From Anaeromyxobacter sp. (GTDB lineage Bacteria; Myxococcota; Myxococcia; Myxococcales; Anaeromyxobacteraceae), in assembly GCA_020028115.1 (NCBI GenBank), contig JAHWYA010000013.1, positions 1-12,074 of the forward strand: a stretch of DNA of 12,074 nt, given 5' to 3'. Positions 8,396 to 12,074 of this stretch are shown here, piece after piece; positions within the stretch are counted from its first letter, which is position 1, and the number at the start of each line of letters is the position of its first letter. The position numbers and the translations under genes are program-made. The notes beneath the pieces were generated by a model, which did not search any database, was not told the DNA's origin, and saw only the letters and a list, made by a program, of their open reading frames with translations.

Positions 8396-8908
8396 ATGGC
8401 TACCCCCATCAACGCGAACGACCTCGAGCTCCAGGACAAGGTCGTCCACATCAACCGCGTCGCCAAGGTCGTGAAGGGCGGCCGCCGGTTCAGCTTCTCG
8501 GCGCTCGTCGTCGTCGGCGATGGCAACGGCTACGTCGGCGTCGGCCTCGGGAAGGCGAACGAGGTCCCCGAGGCGATCCGCAAGGGCGGCGACCAGGCGA
8601 AGAAGTCGCTCTTCAAGGTCCCGCTCGTCGGCACCACGATCCCGCACGAGGTGCTCGGGCACTTCGGCGCCGGCTGGGTGCTGCTCAAGCCGGCCGGCGA
8701 GGGCACCGGCGTCATCGCGGGCGGCCCGGTCCGCGCGGTCCTCGAGGCCGCGGGCATCCGCAACATCCTCACGAAGTGCCAGGGGTCGCGCAACCCGCAC
8801 AACGTGCTCAAGGCCACCGTCGCCGGCCTGAAGCGGCTCCGCTCCGTCGAGGACGCGGCGCGGCTCCGCGGCAAGCAGGCGGCCGACCTCACGGACTCGG
8901 GCGCGTAG
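8396..8908 (+). CDS. rpsE: 30S ribosomal protein S5
   Basis: S5 lies at the mRNA entry channel with S3 and S4 and affects decoding accuracy. The 170-residue product has family length. The dsRBD-like N-terminal domain has the signature [19 protein letters not shown] (28-46), followed by [15 protein letters not shown] (50-64). The C-terminal domain has [20 protein letters not shown] and [15 protein letters not shown]. The ATG follows AGAGGATCCACGA. The stop TAG starts TAGGAG (8906-8911), the ribosome binding site of rpmD. No anomaly is seen. Confidence 0.98.
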   Translation: MATPINANDLELQDKVVHINRVAKVVKGGRRFSFSALVVVGDGNGYVGVGLGKANEVPEAIRKGGDQAKKSLFKVPLVGTTIPHEVLGHFGAGWVLLKPAGEGTGVIAGGPVRAVLEAAGIRNILTKCQGSRNPHNVLKATVAGLKRLRSVEDAARLRGKQAADLTDSGA

Positions 8909-8919
8909 GAGAGATCGAG

Positions 8920-9156
8920 ATGGCTGCCATCCAGGTGAAGCTCGTCAGCGGGCTCGCGGGCGTTCCGGCCAACCACCGGCTCGTCGTCGTGGGGCTCGGC
9001 CTCAAGAAGCGCGACTCCACGAAGATCCTGCCGGACACGCCGCAGACGATGGGGATGATCGCGAAGGTCTCCTACCTCGTCGAGTGGAAGCGGGTGGACG
9101 CTCCCCCGCCCGTCGGGCGCAAGACGCGCAAGGCGAACGCCAAGGCGAAGGCCTAG
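8920..9156 (+). CDS. rpmD: 50S ribosomal protein L30 with basic C-terminal tail
   Basis: L30 is a small 50S protein that is dispensable in some bacteria. The 78-residue product is longer than the usual roughly 60. The core, residues 1-59, shows IQVKLVSGLAGVPANHRLVV, then LPDTPQTMGMIAKVSYLVEW, typical of L30. Residues 60-78 add a tail DAPPPVGRKTRKANAKAKA, rich in Lys, Ala and Pro. The ATG is 8 nt after TAGGAG supplied by the rpsE stop, and it begins at the conserved N-terminus. It ends in TAG. The tail resembles those on S19, L22 and L15 in this window. Confidence 0.96.
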   Translation: MAAIQVKLVSGLAGVPANHRLVVVGLGLKKRDSTKILPDTPQTMGMIAKVSYLVEWKRVDAPPPVGRKTRKANAKAKA

Positions 9157-9170
9157 CCTTCGCCACCAGG

Positions 9171-9195
9171 GCGCCGCGTGAGTTCCGCGCGGCGC
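9171..9195 (+). other. GC hairpin between rpmD and rplO
   Basis: GCGCCGCG (9171-9178) and CGCGGCGC (9188-9195) form a perfect 8-bp stem with a 9-nt loop. It lies in the 60-nt rpmD–rplO gap, just before the ribosome binding site AAAAGGAGA (9202-9210). It has no T-run and so is not a standard terminator. It may influence mRNA stability or initiation at rplO; this is inference. Confidence 0.4.
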
Positions 9196-9216
9196 GGTGA
9201 TAAAAGGAGACCCCTC

Positions 9217-9711
9217 ATGTCGCTGTCGAACCTCAAGGCGCCCAAGGGCGCCAGCCGCCGCAAGACCCGCGTCGGCCGTGGCCAGGCTTCTGGCCTCGGC
9301 AAGACCGCCGGCCGTGGCGGCAAGGGCCAGAAGGCCCGCTCCGGAAACATGCACTTCGAGGGCTTCGAGGGCGGCCAGATGCCGCTCCAGCGCCGCCTCC
9401 CGAAGTTCGGCTTCAACAACATCCACCGCCGCGAGCTCGAGGAGGTCCAGGTCACCGACCTCGAGGGGCTCTCGGGCACGGTCGATCCGGCCGCGCTCCA
9501 GGCGGCGGGGCTCGTCCGCGGGAAGCGCGACGGCGTCGTCGTCCTCGGGAAGGGCGAGCTGAAGGCCGCGGTCACCGTGAAGGTGCACCGGGTCACCGCC
9601 GGCGCGCGCGCGGCGATCGAGAAGGCCGGCGGGAAGGTGGAGCTCATCCCGCCGCCGGCGACGATGTACGAGAAGGCGAAGGCCGCGAGGCGCGCGGCCG
9701 CGGCGAAGTAG
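9217..9711 (+). CDS. rplO: 50S ribosomal protein L15
   Basis: L15 is a late-assembly 50S protein with a long basic N-terminal extension that threads through 23S rRNA. The product from this start has 164 residues, somewhat above the usual roughly 145-150. The N-terminal signature [18 protein letters not shown] runs over about 17-34, followed by KGQKARSG and then [13 protein letters not shown]. The extra length is a C-terminal tail from about residue 146 ([20 protein letters not shown]). I chose the ATG at 9217 because [12 protein letters not shown] is the conserved start and AAAAGGAGA lies 6 nt upstream. An in-frame GTG at 9178 would add 13 residues but lies inside a hairpin and lacks a good Shine-Dalgarno. 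It ends in TAG. Confidence 0.97.
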   Translation: MSLSNLKAPKGASRRKTRVGRGQASGLGKTAGRGGKGQKARSGNMHFEGFEGGQMPLQRRLPKFGFNNIHRRELEEVQVTDLEGLSGTVDPAALQAAGLVRGKRDGVVVLGKGELKAAVTVKVHRVTAGARAAIEKAGGKVELIPPPATMYEKAKAARRAAAAK

Positions 9712-9727
9712 GGCGGGACGGGGTCCT

Positions 9728-9747
9728 GGCGCGCCTCGGCGCGCGCC
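9728..9747 (+). other. GC hairpin before secY, CTCG in the loop
   Basis: GGCGCGC (9728-9734) and GCGCGCC (9741-9747) pair perfectly around CTCGGC. An alternative 6-bp pairing leaves CTCG as a tetraloop (9735-9738). It fills much of the 49-nt rplO–secY gap. Similar palindromes with CTCG in the loop lie before adk and map. No T-run follows. It may be an mRNA stability or processing element, or a chance product of very high GC. Confidence 0.4.
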
Positions 9748-9760
9748 GGAAAGGCGAGCG

Positions 9761-11098
<1,338 letters not shown>

Positions 11099-11104
11099 CG
11101 CGGC

Positions 11105-11126
11105 AGGCCCGCCTCGCGGCGGGCCT
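11105..11126 (+). other. GC hairpin between secY and adk, CTCG in the loop
   Basis: AGGCCCGC (11105-11112) and GCGGGCCT (11119-11126) form a perfect 8-bp stem around the loop CTCGCG. It starts 7 nt after the secY stop and ends 9 nt before AGGAGG (11136-11141), the adk ribosome binding site. No T-run follows. It could mark the secY transcript end for processing or give partial termination. CTCG in the loop is shared with the hairpins at 9728 and 11799. Confidence 0.42.
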
Positions 11127-11147
11127 CGCGCCTCCAGGAGGTCTCGG

Positions 11148-11792
11148 ATGATCCTGATCCTTCTCGGTCCGCCCGGGGCGGGCAAGGGCACCCAGGCGAA
11201 GCTCCTCGCCTCGGAGTTCAAGGTCCCCCACGTCTCGACCGGCGACATGTTCCGCGACCACAAGGCGCGCGGAACGCCCATCGGCAGGAAGGTCCAGTCC
11301 ATCATGGACGCCGGCGGCCTCGTGACCGACGACGTCACGAACGAGATGGTGAAGGAGCGGCTCGGCCGCCCGGACGTCGCGAACGGCTTCATCCTCGACG
11401 GCTATCCGCGGACCGCGGCGCAGGCGCAGTACCTCGACCTGCTCCTCCACTCCCTCGGCCGCCAGATCACGCGCTGCCTCTCGTACGAGGTCGCCGAGGA
11501 GGTCCTCGTCGAGCGCATGAGCGGCCGCCGCTCCTGCCCGAAGTGCGGCACCGTCTACCACGTCTCGCAGAACCCGCCGAAGCGCGACGGCTTCTGCGAC
11601 CGCGACGACACGGGGCTCGTGCAGCGCGACGACGACAAGCCGGAGACCGTCCGCAAGCGGCTCCAGGAGTACCGCTCGAAGACCGAGCCGCTCCGCCAGT
11701 TCTACCGCGACCGGCACCTGCTCACCGAGATCGAGGGCGTGGGCACGCCGGACGGGATCCTCGCCGTGACGAAGAAGGCGCTCGGGCGGTGA
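11148..11792 (+). CDS. adk: Adenylate kinase, zinc-LID type
   Basis: Adenylate kinase converts ATP and AMP to two ADP in the cytoplasm. The 214-residue product has the long bacterial form. The P-loop GPPGAGKGT is at 7-15, STGDMFRDH at 30-38 binds AMP, and FILDGYPRT at 81-89 holds the conserved Arg88. The LID, about 123-160, carries C130, C133 (CPKCG), C150 and D153, a Cys3-Asp zinc site like that of Bacillus adenylate kinase. QRDDDKPETVRKRL (159-172) follows. AGGAGG lies 6 nt before the ATG. It stands between secY and map, a common arrangement. The stop is TGA. Identity is certain; actual zinc binding is inferred from the residues. Confidence 0.98.
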   Translation: MILILLGPPGAGKGTQAKLLASEFKVPHVSTGDMFRDHKARGTPIGRKVQSIMDAGGLVTDDVTNEMVKERLGRPDVANGFILDGYPRTAAQAQYLDLLLHSLGRQITRCLSYEVAEEVLVERMSGRRSCPKCGTVYHVSQNPPKRDGFCDRDDTGLVQRDDDKPETVRKRLQEYRSKTEPLRQFYRDRHLLTEIEGVGTPDGILAVTKKALGR

Positions 11793-11798
11793 GGGCGG

Positions 11799-11816
11799 CG
11801 CCCGGCTCGCCGGGCG
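11799..11816 (+). other. GC hairpin between adk and map, CTCG tetraloop
   Basis: CGCCCGG (11799-11805) and CCGGGCG (11810-11816) form a perfect 7-bp stem around a CTCG loop, starting 6 nt after the adk stop. It is the third palindrome with CTCG in the loop in this part of the window. No T-run follows, so simple intrinsic termination is not supported. Its function is unknown. Confidence 0.4.
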
Positions 11817-11841
11817 GTCCCGCCTCGCGCCGGCACGGTGC

Positions 11842-12074
11842 ATGGACGCGAGCGCGCGCGACCGGATCGTCCTCAGGACGCCCGACGAGATCGTCCGCAT
11901 CTCGGCGGCCTGCGCGCTCGTGCACGACGTGCTCGACGCGCTCGAGCGCGCCGCGGTGCCGGGCGTGACGACCCTGGAGCTCGACCGGATCGCGAACGCG
12001 CGCGCCCGCGCGGCCGGCGCGGAGCCGGCGTTCCTCGGCTACCACGGCTATCCCGCCTCGCTCTGCGTCTCGGT
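11842..12074 (+). CDS. map: Methionine aminopeptidase type I, 5' part
   Basis: This metalloenzyme removes the initiator Met from nascent proteins at the ribosome. Only about 77 codons are present; the gene runs off the window and the metal-binding residues are outside. The visible part starts MDASARDRIVLRTPDEIVRI and contains AVPGVTTLELDRIA (38-51) and FLGYHGYPASLCVSV (64-78). The last motif is typical of type I enzymes and includes the conserved active-site His (here His68). I chose the ATG at 11842 because homology begins shortly after it. There is no clear Shine-Dalgarno before it (GGCACGGTGC), and the frame is open upstream without a good alternative start. It follows adk by 49 nt with a hairpin between. 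Confidence 0.93.
   Translation, partial: MDASARDRIVLRTPDEIVRISAACALVHDVLDALERAAVPGVTTLELDRIANARARAAGAEPAFLGYHGYPASLCVS

Noticed and set aside
9178..9216. GTG at 9178 as an alternative rplO start
   Set aside because: The extra 13 residues are not part of L15, the codon lies in a hairpin arm, and the ATG at 9217 has a strong ribosome binding site and the conserved N-terminus.

Overview
The window is a housekeeping locus: a merged str–S10–spc ribosomal protein cluster, all on the + strand. It holds 24 genes, of which 22 are complete. The order is tuf (3' part), rpsJ, rplD, rplW, rplB, rpsS, rplV, rpsC, rplP, rpmC, rpsQ, rplN, rplX, rplE, rpsN, rpsH, rplF, rplR, rpsE, rpmD, rplO, secY, adk and map (5' part). 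Very high GC, a strong bias to C or G at third codon positions, and the proteobacteria-like EF-Tu and ribosomal protein sequences suggest a high-GC Myxococcota or deltaproteobacterial genome, perhaps Anaeromyxobacter-like. That placement is my inference from sequence character; no search was run.

Layout: positions 1-884 are the last three quarters of tuf, the end of the str operon. A 94-nt spacer with a long GC-rich hairpin (906-947) leads into the S10 section (979-5496). Genes there are packed with 2-33 nt gaps, and rplD/rplW overlap by 4 nt. The spc section (5499-11098) runs from rplN to secY. After it come adk (11148-11792) and the start of map (11842 to the window end). No stretch longer than about 100 nt lacks a gene. 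I see no RNA gene, mobile element, CRISPR array, sigma-70-like promoter or U-tailed intrinsic terminator.

The genes work together as a translation and secretion module. EF-Tu delivers aminoacyl-tRNA. Twenty ribosomal proteins build both subunits: S10, S19, S3, S17, S14, S8 and S5 of the 30S, and L4, L23, L2, L22, L16, L29, L14, L24, L5, L6, L18, L30 and L15 of the 50S. SecY is the translocon docked at the L23/L29 exit site, adenylate kinase balances adenylates, and methionine aminopeptidase trims nascent N-termini.

I found no new biological system. The points most worth checking are: rplC (L3) is missing from its usual slot between rpsJ and rplD; TAG is the stop in 16 of 23 visible gene ends, several fused into the next Shine-Dalgarno as TAGGAG; codon choice shifts sharply between tuf and the genes downstream; and GC-rich hairpins, three with CTCG in the loop, sit in the wider gaps of the distal half.
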